Shown here: positions 26,150-49,100 of the stretch, piece by piece
How the letters are laid out: every line of letters starts with the position of its first letter
How positions within the stretch are numbered: the first letter of the stretch is position 1
Assembly (NCBI GenBank): GCA_964035795.1
Contig: OZ038325.1
Location: 4,345,163-4,409,162, forward strand
Direction of reading: 5' to 3'
Origin: Pterobdella sp. o SKG-2022
Lineage: Eukaryota; Annelida; Clitellata; Hirudinida; Piscicolidae
Length of the DNA: 64,000 nucleotides
The notes under the pieces: model-generated
The model's input: the letters and a program-made list of their open reading frames with translations, nothing else
The model's database searches: none
Told to the model about the DNA's origin: nothing
Position numbers and translations under genes: made by a program

Positions 26150-28115
26150 CGCCAACAGGTTTAACTGGGCGTTGATGGCTGCTCAATGTAGAAACTGTTA
26201 CAGCCCATGTTTCAGCAGCATGCAACATAGCGCGTTCGACACAGTTTGAATAGATATGACTTTTGATCAATAAAGATAGATGTCGATTTGTAAAAAGAGG
26301 TAGAAGTTAGCGAAACTAATCTCAGGCACACTTACAACGTGCTATTGAAGCAAACTAACATCCACCACCTGCAGATAACATATCCCCAAAATAGCAGAAG
26401 TCTTAAACAATTTCCAGAGTTTTATCACCAATCTACTATCAACAGGTCGAGGTATAATAAGGCAGCGAGCATATTTGAAGTCAAGATCCGAGACCAACGA
26501 ACCTTTTATACTACATTTCTTGTGCACCCATTGTCTGCAACCGCCACAATAAATAAAATTTTTACCCACACCTGCTTGACATACACCACAAAAATATTTT
26601 CCAGGTTTTTTCAACACATCAACTTTGTCTTTCCCATACTCATCCGCAACCTTTTATACTTCATCTCTGACCGCCATGTTTTTTCATTTGCGACAAGTTC
26701 ATCCATGGATCAAACATACAAAATCTCTCAAGGACAACCTGTAGAAAAGATAGAGCTTTTAGCACAATAATAAAAGGCAATGGACTAAAAACTGAACCTT
26801 CATGGACACCCACCCAAACATCAAACGAGTTGCTATACTCATCCCCTACTTCTCACTTTCATGTACATGAATTATACGATTCTCACAAGCCATTCATCAA
26901 TTGCCAACTTCCGCATGCTCCGCCAGACCACTCCTCGTGGGACTGTCAAAAGCTTTCACCAGGTCAATGAAGGCTAAGTAGAGGGGCTTACCAGCAACCA
27001 GATGTTTTCATGTAACTGACGTAGAATAAATATAACGTTAGTTTCTTCACCTTGCATGAAATCTCTATGCATTTTGTCAATCACCACCCTCTGTCTGATG
27101 AATCCTTCCACCACGCGCTCCAAGACCTTCATAACTTGTTCAATTAACTTCAAACCTCTATAATTTGACCCGTTTAAAACATCAATTTTACCCTTATATA
27201 CACTGACTATGTGACTTTCTTGCCACTCAATACTGTTCACAGAGATTATGCTTTCAATCAGATCTCAAATCCTACCAGCTCCATCTGGACCAGAGGGTTT
27301 AAGCATCTTGGTGACAATAACCAAAGAATCCGCTGTTTTCCTAAAGCTTATTTTATTAATGACTTTTTTGACCATTTACGTGGTAATAGGCTCGCATAGA
27401 CCTTCCAAGGGATACACTTCGAACAAGTTACCTAGGCTCCATAGAAATTCAACATTAAGTAGATGCAGCTAATGCTCTCTCCATGTTTCTTTTTTGGAAT
27501 TCTTATCCAGGGACATTTAGCCATTATCGTTTCTCACCGAATTACCTCCGATAACATTCTGGTTGTCACGCCGCCTTTGCTTAGCTTTGCGGTATACTTT
27601 CACAGGTCTTGGATTAACTTTTTTGAAAACATTCTTTTCAGCCTTATTTCTTGCAAGGTGCACAGCAAGGTTAGATGCACGTTTAGCAGACTGGTAACTG
27701 TCTCTACTTCCTCCAGCCTTCCATTCCCCCATCATGTCTGCCTCTTCTAAGTATGTTTTGCAGAGACTCCACAAACCTGTTTTGTTGCCTGAATCGAAGG
27801 GGTTTTTATGAAATTCCAACGTTCATCTAATGTTGTCTTACTTTTGTTTAGTTTTGCTTATTTTGTAGTATTAAAGCTTTGAGAACATTAGAAAATTCCA
27901 TTTTATTTGCTAAGTCTCTCAGTTTCCAAACCTTAGTACAAGAAACAAACCTTCTTTTGGGATGAAAATGAGTGGGAACCTTGAAGTCACTAACCCCTAG
28001 TTTATACTGTGCTGCATACTGTTCTCCAACAATGACTCTTACATTAGAGGCTTCTCTTATACAGTATGTAGTCGAGTTGGGTCCTAAAAGCTCCTGACTG
28101 GTATGTAGCCAGATG
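26150..28115 (-). mobile_element. Decayed LINE with APE endonuclease, RT and C-terminal zinc finger
   Basis: Minus-strand order from 28115 down: endonuclease end VIVGEQYAAQYKLGVSDFKV with KVWKLRD (27848-28120), linker ESAKRAS-like and ARNKAEKN (27517-27819), RT fingers ESHIVSVYKGK, SNYRGLKLIEQVMKVLERVV and HRDFMQGEETNVIFILRQLH (26974-27240). Motif A follows near 26970 (LAFIDLVKAFDS-like). Then comes a Cys/His finger FCGVCQAGVGKNFIYCGGC, RQWVHKKCS (26342-26617) and the thumb-like CVERAMLHAAETW (26049-26270). Finger and thumb appear out of the usual order and several frames are used, suggesting rearrangement as well as decay. The finger is PHD-like with spacing C-x2-C. Confidence 0.7.
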
Positions 28116-28137
28116 CTCAAAATATATTAATAATTGC

Positions 28138-28250
28138 AATAGTAATAAAAAATGTATATAGCGCTTCTTCGCATCTTTTGGAGGCTCTTAGCTATGAACT
28201 ATTTAAAAATAAATTTTAAGATTTCTAGTGGAAATAACATAAATAAGAGA
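28138..28250 (-). mobile_element. L2-like LINE 3' end stub
   Basis: It carries TATAGCGCTTCTTCGCATC, TTTTGGAGGCTCTTAGC and TATGAACT, nearly identical to 29636-29730 and related to the 3' end of the LINE at 7306. Only the non-coding end of the element is present. Confidence 0.65.
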
Positions 28251-29635
28251 TTAAAGGTTAAATGATATCACCACAAATTCACTAACATTAAATCATCACT
28301 ATCAGATTGTAACGCCAACATGTAGCTATAGGATGGGAGTCAAGTACCCTGGCTATGGCTTGTTGGATATAGGTGTGTTCAATTTTTGCGTCCTTATTGA
28401 TTATAACGATTCATTATCCATGTTTCCATACTATTATGTTGAGGCTTTTAATATAACTAATGGTTATTAAAAATAAAACGCAAAAAAAATAAATTTTCAT
28501 AATCTACGTCCAACCAACAGATATAAAAGGAAACTTGAAGTTTAGAGTGTTATGGCTGCCAAACCGATATTATTTCCTTTATACTTATTTGATATTGACC
28601 ATTGGGGTATCGACCTTTCTAGCCTTAAAACTATGGTTTTATAAAAATACTCTCAAACGGTTGTGATCTGTATAATATATTGTTTTTAATTGTTTGGTTT
28701 TCTATATAGATATAGTATAAGTAATAGTATTAACAGTTGTAGTTACTTCATGATCTGCATACAGCACGAAACTTCCTTAATAGCCTCCTTGAATCATTTG
28801 GGATTTTAAAAACTGTGATTTCAAGCGCCTTATAGTCAGTCCATATATACTTCCTACTAATTGTATGCATTTTCTCAACATTATAACGATATTATGTGTA
28901 TTTTTGACATTTGATGAATAAAATTAAAGAATATACTGCATTATTGGATATATATGAAATTTGAATAAAATTAAGCTGAAAAAAATGAAATGATATTTGT
29001 CAAATAAACTGCTAGTCATGTAAATTCAAAAAATTAAAGTTCACTTTTGCATTAGATGGAAAAGTAGCTTCATTGAAACATGACCAAGTATAAGGCTTTG
29101 TAACAAAACGTTTGCTAAAAAAACATGAGCTGGTGTTATCTCCATTTTCATCCCAAAACTCTGAAAAATCTTAGAAAATTTTTTTCTATTAATCATGATT
29201 TACTTTTAACTTCAAAATAATTTTTATGAACAATTTTTTTCAAAGCCTTTTAAATTCCCCGAAGCTTTTTGTAAGTGGGTCCCCTCATCATGTGATATAG
29301 AAGTTTTTTATATTGAATACTCATGTTAGAGATGAAAAATCATATTTTTTTCAAAAAAGACCTTGTAATTTTTTTAGAAAAACTGTATTATTTTCTCACA
29401 TTCAAACTATCCATAAGGCTTGAACGATTTTTTTGGCAGGTTTTAGACACCAGTTCAAATCAAAAACTTGAATATCTGAACAGCTTTTTGTAAGTCGAAC
29501 TGACATTATCAAGTTAAATACAAAGTTAAAGACGATGCTTACCGCCGAAAGGATATATTAATCTTGTAAGGCTTAATGTAAGTAAATTTTTTAAAAACTA
29601 GGGTTAAACCGGTTGAAATGATATATTAATAATTT
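28251..29635. other. Spacer, no gene seen
   Basis: AT-rich sequence with no recognised motif on either strand. Confidence 0.4.
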
Positions 29636-29735
29636 TAGTAATAATAAAGAATTAATATAGCGCTTCTTCACATCTTTTGGAGGCTCTTAGCTATGAACTT
29701 TTGAAAAAATGAGTTTCAAGATTTTAGTAAAGATA
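29636..29735 (-). mobile_element. L2-like LINE 3' end stub, second copy
   Basis: It contains TAATATAGCGCTTCTTCACA, TCTTTTGGAGGCTCTTAGC and TATGAACTT, one or two changes from the stub at 28138. It is preceded by TAATAATAAAG, a TAA-type tail. Confidence 0.65.
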
Positions 29736-29814
29736 AGGTAAATGAGAAATTAATATTTGAAAAAAAGTGCTTTAAAGTAAAGAACCAAAAAAATCAGATT
29801 CAGATTCAGTAGGC

Positions 29815-29990
29815 TTGGTGGGTAACTTTCTTTTCCAACCCGTAGCATTTGAGACTAGGGTCCCTTAACCGGTACTTTTGTCGAGAAGTTAGGCAGAAAA
29901 CTTTCCGAAGCGAAGGGAGACCCTTTGAAAGCAGTGTGGTTTCGTCAGAAGATTTCCTTGGCTATTGTTTGCGGTTATGCTGCCAGCATC
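29815..29990 (+). repeat. Possible dispersed repeat, copy A
   Basis: The segment GACCCTTTGAAAGCAGTGTG followed by GTTTCGTCAG resembles CATTCCCTTCGAGAGTGGTG then TGGTTTCAGTCGCC at 57105-57145. A shared GAGTGATCC and TGACAAAATG pattern links 37230-37290 and 57010-57045. Similarity is weak and judged by eye. Confidence 0.25.
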
Positions 29991-30109
29991 CTTTCTTGCC
30001 TTTGCCTTTCTTCCTCTCTACCTTAATCCTTTTTTTTATAAATTATAATTGGTATGAAATTTTATTTTTCAAAATAAAGCTGTAGCGCATAACTGTATTT
30101 AGTAGTTTA

Positions 30110-30420
30110 TTTTTTTAATGTATAAAAATGGAAGAAATAAATGATAAAAGTTGAGAACGGGTAGAGGATAGTAGGCCAGAAAGTTTGCGAAATATAATTA
30201 CGCTAGAAAGGTAAGAACTGAATAAGATGAACAATTTTGTACATAGGAGAAAAAATTTAATATGAAGAGTAATAGTGAAGAGAGAGCCAGCGGAGACCAG
30301 TGAGAGATGGAGGTATAGGTGATATATGGAGTTGAAGAAGAATAAGTATAAATATGAATAACTTAAATAGCGCCCTTTGCATCGTTCATCGTTACAATCC
30401 ATACAGGCACTCCGCGATCA
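30110..30420 (-). mobile_element. L2-like LINE 3' fragment with partial coding tail
   Basis: The stretch GAGAACGGGTAGAGGATAGT with AGGCCAGAAAG parallels GAGAGCAAGTAGAGGACAGT with AGGTCAAAACG at 7510-7540 in the larger minus-strand LINE, and AGCCAGCGGAGACCAGTGAG parallels AGCCAGTAAAGATCAACAAG. A second terminus with TAAATAGCGCCCTTTGC is at 30365. It is a decayed relative of the 7306-8940 element. Confidence 0.6.
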
Positions 30421-30965
30421 GGCAAGAGTATTGAATAGCGAGCCTATAGTTCCTGAACCAATCATAGAATTTCAAAAAAATTGTGAAAAGTACTGAAATA
30501 ATCATTTTTAGAAGTTTTATGAAATAAACTAACATTTATCAACTAACAAAGCTGTTTGTACAATCCATGAATATTTAAACATGATACATGAAAATTGATT
30601 TGCATACATTTGGATTGACTTACTTTGAAAATCCACATTTGGGGTTTTTTAAATAGATTTTAAATAAAAAAATATTCATTGTGCACAATTTTAATTCTAA
30701 AAATAAATAATAAATTTTAACAAAATTCTAACAAAGCATATGATTGGTGCGTAGCTGATTGGCTAATCTTAAAGCAACGCTTCGCAACTTGGAACTTCTT
30801 TATACAAACATAAGGAAGTTGAAACAGGTATTCTAAAAAAATTATCTTTTATTTTATTTTTATTATAGTTTGAAAAAATTTTTTCCAAAAAATTATATAA
30901 AATTATTCAACGAATAAAAGTTTTTATTCATGCCTACTTTTAGCTTCAAACTTTAAATTTCGAGT

Positions 30966-40521
<9,556 letters not shown>

Positions 40522-42993
40522 GGAGAAGATAGAAGAGAAGCAAAAATGAAACTAGGAAAAAAGGATAAATCTATAATAAAATCTTGAAAAGTACAAAGAA
40601 ATTGGAGAAAATTTGAATGGATTTGATCCTTCCGGATCAACCTTTTCCATCTCTTTGTATCTCAGTTTAACTTCATTTTCATTATTCTTATTTTTTTATT
40701 AATAATCATAATAATAATAATATTATTATTATCATTACTCTTATTATAAAATGTATATGGTTTTTTATTATTCCACATTCTTCCCCCATTCCTCTGGTAG
40801 TGGTGCTCAAAAATGGATCCTATATTGCAGTGCATACTCATACCGAATCTAGCTTATTATTATATTGTATATCGCTAAAATAATAATACTATTAATTATC
40901 ATAATTGTCCATATTTTATAGTAACTTTATAGAGGCATCTTATGTATGTTTTATATATTAATTATCGATAGAGAATCAATTTTAGCATGCTAATGTTTTC
41001 ATGGTAAGGTCATTCTTACCGAAAATTATAGCTTTACTTTCGAATAAATTTATGATATTTCTCAAAAGTTATGTTACCTAGGTAGGCCCTGTTTTACTAT
41101 TTCCATTATTGTTTTTTATGATTTACTCTGACGAGATGTACTTTACATTAATACTTCATCATTGAAATCTTTTTATCAATGATGGCTTTTTGTGAAAAAG
41201 AGCTTAAATACGAAATTGATTGGTTTGATAACCGATTGAATTGTCGATTAAATAACTGAGTCCTTAGAGCTTGTTTGCTTTTTTTAAAATTGTTTGATTA
41301 TTGATTGAAATTCCAATAAAATGATTGATTCTCACCTAATTATTAAATGAGATTAAATAGGTATAGAGTTGAAATCTCAGCATCCCCACTTTTAGCTTGT
41401 TGGTAGAGTGCTTGGCTTCAAAGTTTAACAATGCAATCTTGCTGTCTTGCAGAGCAGCAGTTATGTTAGGAAAGCTTTTTTTACATGTGATTTTTATGCA
41501 TAATGGCTGAATGTTTCAAAATTTTTTCGTGCTTTCATTTTTGTACACTTCAAAACATATTTTGTCGTGGTGAATGCTATTTTCACTTCAATGATTTTCA
41601 AGTTAGTTTTTTTGAAGCATTTTTTATAAGATTGTCTACCTTTATTATCTTTTTTTGTTCAGAACATATCTAAAATTAGCATTACTTTGATTTAGGGGCA
41701 TGAAATTGTTCTTGTTTGAAATTGTTGTTACTGTTATTTTTTTAACGGATATTTTTCTGTTATCTTTAAAAATGCGAGTTATATATATTATTATAACTAC
41801 TACTAATAATAATTTTATTACTTTTTCTACTTCTACTACTACTGCTACTACTACTACTATTATCGTTATTGTTATTACAAAGTCAGCATCGTTCGAATTT
41901 CACATTTCTCGTTGTGTGTACATGCTTTTCTCACATCCCTCTCAAAACAACAACGTTAAAATTATTATTACTATTTTTGGCTTATTCTGTTATTATTTTT
42001 CCACTGCTTTTTATTTTTGTGATAATTCCAATCATCATTCAATGCATGATTTTTGACAACCCGCAACAAATAGGTTTGAACATAAGCGATCCAGTTTATT
42101 GATTGTTGTTAATAAAACAAGGAGTTTTTGATTCGAATTGGTCATCAGTTTTTCAACACTCAAAGTAAAGCTCCATACTTGAAAAATTTATTTCATAAAA
42201 AACACAACTAATTTTAATAATAAAAACAATTAAAATCTAAAATAAAATACATTCAATTAAATATTACTTATAAAACTGTTAAAATATAAATCTATCTAGG
42301 GTATAAAGCGATAAGGAGTGTCTGAGAAAAGGTAGGAGGCGTTTAAATGGCGTCTCTCGAGTGTTGCATCATGGAGGTGTTAAGTTTCACATGTGGATGC
42401 ATCAATATCTCACATGTGTAATGCAATGGTACATCAAATAAAATCGTTAAAAAGCTATTTTAGATAGATCTAAGCCCTAAACCATTAATGATATACAAGA
42501 AGGTAACACAAACCCGCACGAAACACACACACACAATTATAAATATGAGCTAAAGATTATTTTCAGTATTTAGGTGGCTAGGGGTTGTTCTGCACACACA
42601 TACATAAACACATGTTTATAATACAAACAACATCAAACCAGATAAAATTGCAAATTGAATTCTATTAAGGTTTTGTTGGGAAGTGAATTCTGAAAAAATT
42701 CCACCATTCTCAATGTTTTTGACTTTACAACATATATTCACAATATTCAACTCATGATATATTTAAACAATAACACCACCTAACATTATTGTATTATGCG
42801 CTTTAATTGCAAGTAGCAGTGTAATTAAGTATGAGTTTATAATTATATCGATTAATAAAGTTAACGGGGCATTTTACAAATCGGAAATTTAAAAACATAA
42901 CACGTTTAATAAAAACAACAAAAACGCCACGAAGTATTTACAAAAATCATTACACCACTAAAAGCTTTTACAAACAACGCAAAACATCAAAAA

Positions 42994-43032
<39 letters not shown>

Positions 43033-43551
43033 AATCCTATAGCAAAACTAAAAATTCACATTTATTGTGAATGCCAACTTACAAATTAATACCTAGTAAG
43101 CACTTGATTTAAACTTCAAAAAATCACATTTACTAAGAGTTTTGTCGTAAAGCTGGACCGCCCACAACCCCTGTCTCAGTTGGTTCTTTGTTACAAACCT
43201 TCACCTTCCCGATCCTCTACTATCATTGAAAAAAACAACCATCGTCAACATACAAGAATCATAAAATGCAGGATTTAAATGATAAATAAATAGACTCACA
43301 ACATATGTACATATAGCTTATTATATATTATGTGTATTTATATTGTTATATACATATTATGTATGCATCTCTCACATAGACCTTCGTTATCGAGTAAATC
43401 AAATGTTTTATCATTATAAATAAAGTTTAGAAAAAAAAACGCCACTGATAATAATGAAACTGATATTAAAAAAAAATTCAAAACAAAAAAAAATATAACA
43501 ATTAACAATGCATTACAATATGAACCAAGTGACATCAAGACGTTATCGGAG
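40522..43551. other. ANKRD13 3' flank and intergenic spacer
   Basis: AATAAA at 40575-40580, 54 bp after the stop, is a candidate poly(A) signal. Near 41395-41440 a tRNA A-box-like TAGCTTGTTGGTAGAGTGCT occurs on the plus strand. A (TA)n run is at 43006-43030. No coding segment is recognised. Confidence 0.45.
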
Positions 43552-45960
43552 GTAGGTGGTTAGAGGTGGGTGGTTGGAGGTGGGTGGTTAGAGGTGTGTG
43601 GTTGGAGGTGGGTGGTTAGAAATGGGTAGTTGGAGGTGGATGGTTGGAGGTGGGTGGTTGGAGGTGGGTGGTTGGAGGTGGGTAGTTGGAGATGGGTGAT
43701 TGGAGGTGGGTGGTTGGAGGTGGGTGTTTAGAGATGGGTGTTTAGAGATAGGTAGTTGGAGGTGGATGGTTGGAGGTGGGTGGTTGTAGGTGGGCAGTTA
43801 GAGGTGGGTGGTTAGAGATGGGTAGTTGGAGGTGGATGGTTGGAAGTGGATGGTTGGAGGTGGATGGTTGGAGGTGGGTGGTTAGAGATGGGTAGTTGGA
43901 GGTGGATGGTTGGAGGTGGGTGGTTGGAGGTGGGTAGTTGGAGGTGGGTGGTTGGAGGTGGGTGGTTAGAGATGGGTAGTTGGAGGTGGATGGTTGGAGG
44001 TGGGTGGTTGGAGGTGGGTAGTTAGAGGTGGGTGGTTAGAGATGGGTAGTTGGAGGTGGGTGGTTAGAGATGGGTAGTTGGAGGTGGGTGGTTGGAGGTG
44101 AGTGGTTGGAGGTGGGTGTTTAGAGATGGGTGTTTAGAGATAGGTAGTTGGAGGTGGATGGTTGGAGGTGGGTGGTTGTAGGTGGGCAGTTAGAGGTGGG
44201 TGGTTAGAGATGGGTAGTTGGAGGTGGATGGTTGGAAGTGGATGGTTGGAGGTGGATGGTTGGAGGTGGGTGGTTAGAGATGGGTAGTTGGAGGTGGATG
44301 GTTGGAGGTGGGTGGTTGGAGGTGGGTAGTTGGAGGTGGGTGGTTGGAGGTGGGTGGTTAGAGATGGGTAGTTGGAGGTGGATGGTTGGAAGTGGGTGGT
44401 TGGAGGTGGGTAGTTGGAGGTGGGTGGTTGGAGGTGAGTGGTTGGAGGTGGGTGTTTAGAGATGGGTGTTTAGAGATGGCTAGTTGGAAGTGGGTGGTTG
44501 GAGGTGGGTGGTTAGAGATGGGTAGTTGGAGGTGGATGGTTGGAGGTGGGTGGTTGGAGGTGGGTAGTTAGAGGTGGGTGGTTAGAGATGGGTAGTTGGA
44601 GGTGGGTGGTTAGAGATGGGTAGTTGGAGGTGGGTGGTTGGAGGTGAGTGGTTGGAGGTGGGTGTTTAGAGATGGGTGTTTAGAGATAGGTAGTTGGAGG
44701 TGGATGGTTGGAGGTGGGTGGTTGTAGGTGGGCAGTTAGAGGTGGGTGGTTAGAGATGGGTAGTTGGAGGTGGATGGTTGGAAGTGGATGGTTGGAGGTG
44801 GATGGTTGGAGGTGGGTGGTTAGAGATGGGTAGTTGGAGGTGGATGGTTGGAGGTGGGTGGTTGGAGGTGGGTAGTTGGAGGTGGGTGGTTGGAGGTGGG
44901 TGGTTAGAGATGGGTAGTTGGAGGTGGATGGTTGGAAGTGGGTGGTTGGAGGTGGGTAGTTGGAGGTGGGTGGTTGGAGGTGAGTGGTTGGAGGTGGGTG
45001 TTTAGAGATGGGTGTTTAGAGATGGCTAGTTGGAAGTGGGTGGTTGGAGGTGGGTGGTTAGAGATGGGTAGTTGGAGGTGGATGGTTGGAGGTGGGTGGT
45101 TGGAGGTGGGTAGTTGGAGGTGGGTGGTTGGAGGTGAGTGGTTGGAGGTGGGTGTTTAGAGATGGGTGTTTAGAGATAGGTAGTTGGAGGTGGATGGTTG
45201 GAGGTGGGTGGTTGGAGGTGTGTGGTTGAAGGTGGGTGGTTAGAAATGGGTAGTTGGAGGTGGGTGGTTGGAGGTGGGTGGTTGGAGGTGGATGGTTGGA
45301 GGTGGGTGATTGGAGGTGGGTGGTTAGAGATGGGTAGTTGGAAGTGGGTGGTTGGAGGTGAGTGGTTGGAGGTGGGTGTTTAGAGATGGGTGTTTAGAGA
45401 TAGGTAGTTGGAGGTGGATGGTTGGAGGTGGGTGGTTGGAGGTGGGTGGTTGGAGGTGTGTGGTTGGAGGTGGGTGGTTAGAGATGGGTAGTTGGAGGTG
45501 GGTGGTTAGAGATGGGTAGTTGGAGGTGGGTGGTTGGAGGTGAGTGGTTGGAGGTGGGTGTTTAGAGATGGGTGTTTAGAGATAGGTAGTTGGAGGTGGA
45601 TGGTTGGAGGTGGGTGGTTGTAGGTGGGCAGTTAGAGGTGGGTGGTTAGAGATGGGTAGTTGGAGGTGGATGGTTGGAAGTGGATGGTTGGAGGTGGATG
45701 GTTGGAGGTGGGTGGTTAGAGATGGGTAGTTGGAGGTGGATGGTTGGAGGTGGGTGGTTGGAGGTGGGTAGTTGGAGGTGGGTGGTTGGAGGTGGGTGGT
45801 TAGAGATGGGTAGTTGGAGGTGGATGGTTGGAAGTGGGTGGTTGGAGGTGGGTAGTTGGAGGTGGGTGGTTGGAGGTGAGTGGTTGGAGGTGGGTGTTTA
45901 GAGATGGGTGTTTAGAGATGGCTAGTTGGAAGTGGGTGGTTGGAGGTGGGTGGTTAGAGA
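43552..45960 (+). repeat. 14-bp G-rich minisatellite with higher-order structure
   Basis: About 2.4 kb (around 170 units) of a 14-bp unit, GTTGGAGGTGGGTG, with variants GTTAGAGATGGGTA and GTTTAGAGATGGGT. Larger blocks repeat: the same long open phrase starts at 43840, 44232, 44778 and 45674, spaced 392, 546 and 896 bp, all multiples of 14 (28, 39 and 64 units). Open frames of 14-residue period (WRWMVGGGWLE) result from 14 being prime to 3 and are not taken as genes. The plus strand is strongly G-rich with repeated GG/GGG runs. The array starts 150 bp beyond the stop of the minus-strand protocadherin. Confidence 0.97.
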
Positions 45961-46109
45961 TGCACAGCATCACAATGTCTATTTATTGTCTCTAAAAAAC
46001 TTCTTCCAGTTTTTCTAACAGGTAATTTTTTTTTATTATGACATTTTCATAATTACTCATTTTTTTTATTTTCATATTTTAATTTGCTTTTTATTCGCAA
46101 TGGTAATTA

Positions 46110-49100
46110 TTATTTGGCAGCAAATTCTTTCTTCTTGAGCTTATCGATGAGAGCGAGATTGTGGGCGGGAAGGAGGTTGTTGTCATGGTTCCTATTTGTG
46201 CTTGGAGAGTTGGTGCCTAAGAATGTTGTAAAACTTTGTTGTGGTTGTTTTTGTTGTTGAGCAATGAGGTTCTTCGAGTATTGTTGTTGTTCTTTTTTCA
46301 ATGTTCCAATTTGTTCGCTAGAGGGCAGCTGGTCACATTGTTGTTGTTGTTGGAAATCTAATTGTTGTTGTGGAAGAAGTTGTGATGCTGGTTGGATGGG
46401 TTTGAATGGAGCCACATGCAACACTGCTCTGTCCCTTTTAAGACTGTTGTTCATGGTGCTGAATGTCGCTTTGTTGTTACTAGTAATATTATTGTTGTTC
46501 ATTATATTGTTATTGTTATAAGTGTAGTTTGAGTTGTTGTTGTCTTTCATTATTCTCAAACTGTTATTATTATTGATGTTGATTGTTGCTCTGCAATAGA
46601 TTGGAGATCCAACATCATTATCATCACCACCTATAACATCAGTATTGTTTTCTGAAGCTGTTAGATCGACCAACTTCCACGTCACTGTGATGATGAGCAT
46701 GATGGTTGTGGTGATGATGATGAAAACGATGAAGGGGGTGATGATGATGGTTGTAGCAAAGATGGTAATGATAATGATTGAATGAAAGTTTTTTAAAGTC
46801 TATATCTTCTATTATCGAACACCATAAAACGACTATAAAGAGGGATTTGGAAAGAAAGATAATGTTATAAGATTTTACTTTTGAGTATTTATAATGAAAT
46901 CAATTTTTAAACTTTATTTTTTAGTATTTTTATTTCAGTCAAAAAAATTAATTAAAACTCAAAAAATAAAAAAATAATTAAAAAAAAAATAAAAATAGTA
47001 ATAAAAATAAGATAAATAATAAAGCATCAGAGCAAAATTCATAAGGACACATGTGACCGTGCTAGCGTATAAAAATGAATTTAGTTTTAACTTATTTTAT
47101 AAGTGAATTTAACCTTCATTTTTTTTGAAAATTGCATTAAATTTGAACTTCAGTTAATTTTCTGAATGTCTGTTTTATTTATTTCTATATTTTTACATAT
47201 TTTTTCGTACTTCTAAGAGTCCATATCTCGTCTTTGAAGTGTTCTCATTACATTTTTGTATTTTCAAATACGCTTCGATTTCTTTAAATAACACTTGGTA
47301 GTTTTAACGTTCTCACATACATTTTAATACCTCCTTGTACCTATGAATAATTTTCAATAATTTTTGATATTTGTATAATACTTCTGAATACCTTTTATAT
47401 TTTCAAATATTTCTCAATATATTTTCATACTTCTCAATATTCCTTCATATCTTTTCATGCCTCCCTGTGGCATACTACAGTGTCTTATTCATTTCTCCTT
47501 ATCAGCTTTCTCGCCGTTTTTTGTATGTGTCTTGTTTTTTGTCATTTGGTACATGTAGGTCTAGGTTTTAGTGTGTTTTTGTTTGTATATAAAGCGTCTT
47601 TTGTCTCTTATTTTTATATGTATTTCATTTTTCACTTCAAGTTTACTCTTATATCTTTCATGTATTGTCTCATGGTTTTCAGTTGTTTTAGTTGTTTTCC
47701 TTGTATTGAAAACTATTGTTTTCTAAATTAATTGCCACTATTGAATGCATATTTTTCAAATTAACTGTTTCTATTGAATATATTTTTCTATTTAATTTTT
47801 CAATTCTTTTTCTGTTTAATTGTTTTGAATAATTTTCTTTCATTTTCTCTAATTATTTGTTATCACAAAGGTAACATCTTCAAACTACGCAATTACAACT
47901 TTTGTCAAGGGGGTATGAAAATTCATTATGGAAATAGACCCAATTTTTAGGCTTTTGCGTATTTCTTTTTTTTTATTTTTTTTATTTCAAATTTTTTTAT
48001 TTCTTTTTTTCTTCTTCTCTTTTTCCTTCTTCTTATCTTCAGTCTTGACTTCCTTCATATCTATTGCTTCCACATCCGATAACAAACCTCGTATATCATA
48101 AACCCTTTGAAAAGTTTTCAATTTCTTGAAATGTATATTTTTTATGTATTAACATTATTTTTTATTTGTTTCAGGCACAAAGTTAAACTGCACCAAACTT
48201 TGCGCCTGAAATTTAAGGCTACTTTTTGTTATAACCTGGATAACAGTAGACTACGGTAGAAGGTATCGACTAACTAATATTCTGGCATTGTTGTCATTTG
48301 GCTTGACGGATTATACTAGTTGAAAATGGCAAAGCAAACTGCTTAGGTGTGGGAACGGGGGACCTTGAATTCAATAATTTCAAGTTGGCTCATGCTGGCA
48401 GTCTATAAATATCTCTCGAGAAAATGGCTTTCTTATAAATTAAGCTATGAGTAATATCATTAAAAGGCCGACTGCTGTCTACCCCAGTCACTGGAATACG
48501 GCTATATTAATCTAATACGGTTAACATAATTGAATCTTTCGGCATTTGTAAACATAGAAAATATTGACTCAATGTTTCTAAAATGTCAAAATTTATTGCA
48601 TATTAATTGAAATTCGAAATATAGCTATATGAATTACGAATAAAAACTCAAATACTTGAAAATTAGCAAAAAAAAACTAAAACTAGCACCGAAAAAGTAA
48701 TTAAACAAACCGTTTCCTTTTCCGGTTTGTGTGACGTCATTATGATTAACCGGAAATGCCACGTCACGTGGATTGTCATTCATCAATCGCTGCTTGTCCA
48801 ATCCCGTTGTGATCAGCTGATTGGTTTTGTTTTTATTTTTTCTTAATTATAATTTTTGGTACTCAATATTTTCATGAGTTTTATTTTTAGTGAGTCCATT
48901 TAAGAGCACTAATAAACTTTATTACAAGATTCAACATCACCTTCAAAAAGCAGTCTCCACATCACGATATCATTGCGCTTTTTGCTAAACTCAAAGAACA
49001 ATTTCTAAATCAAAAGTTTCCACCATGGAAACAAGAAAATTCTCAAAGAACGTCATACTAAACACATTACAGACCTCAATAGGCTGTCGTGTGAACATTC

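Noticed and set aside
43840..45901. Open frames of Trp/Gly/Val-rich protein with a 14-residue period
   Set aside because: They follow directly from a 14-bp tandem unit read in rotating frames; there is no start context, splice signal or homology.
43552..45960. CRISPR array
   Set aside because: The units are 14 bp without spacers, in a eukaryotic genome.
47371..47731. Phe/Ser/Leu-rich membrane-like open frames
   Set aside because: T-rich intron sequence, with no motif, start context or homology.
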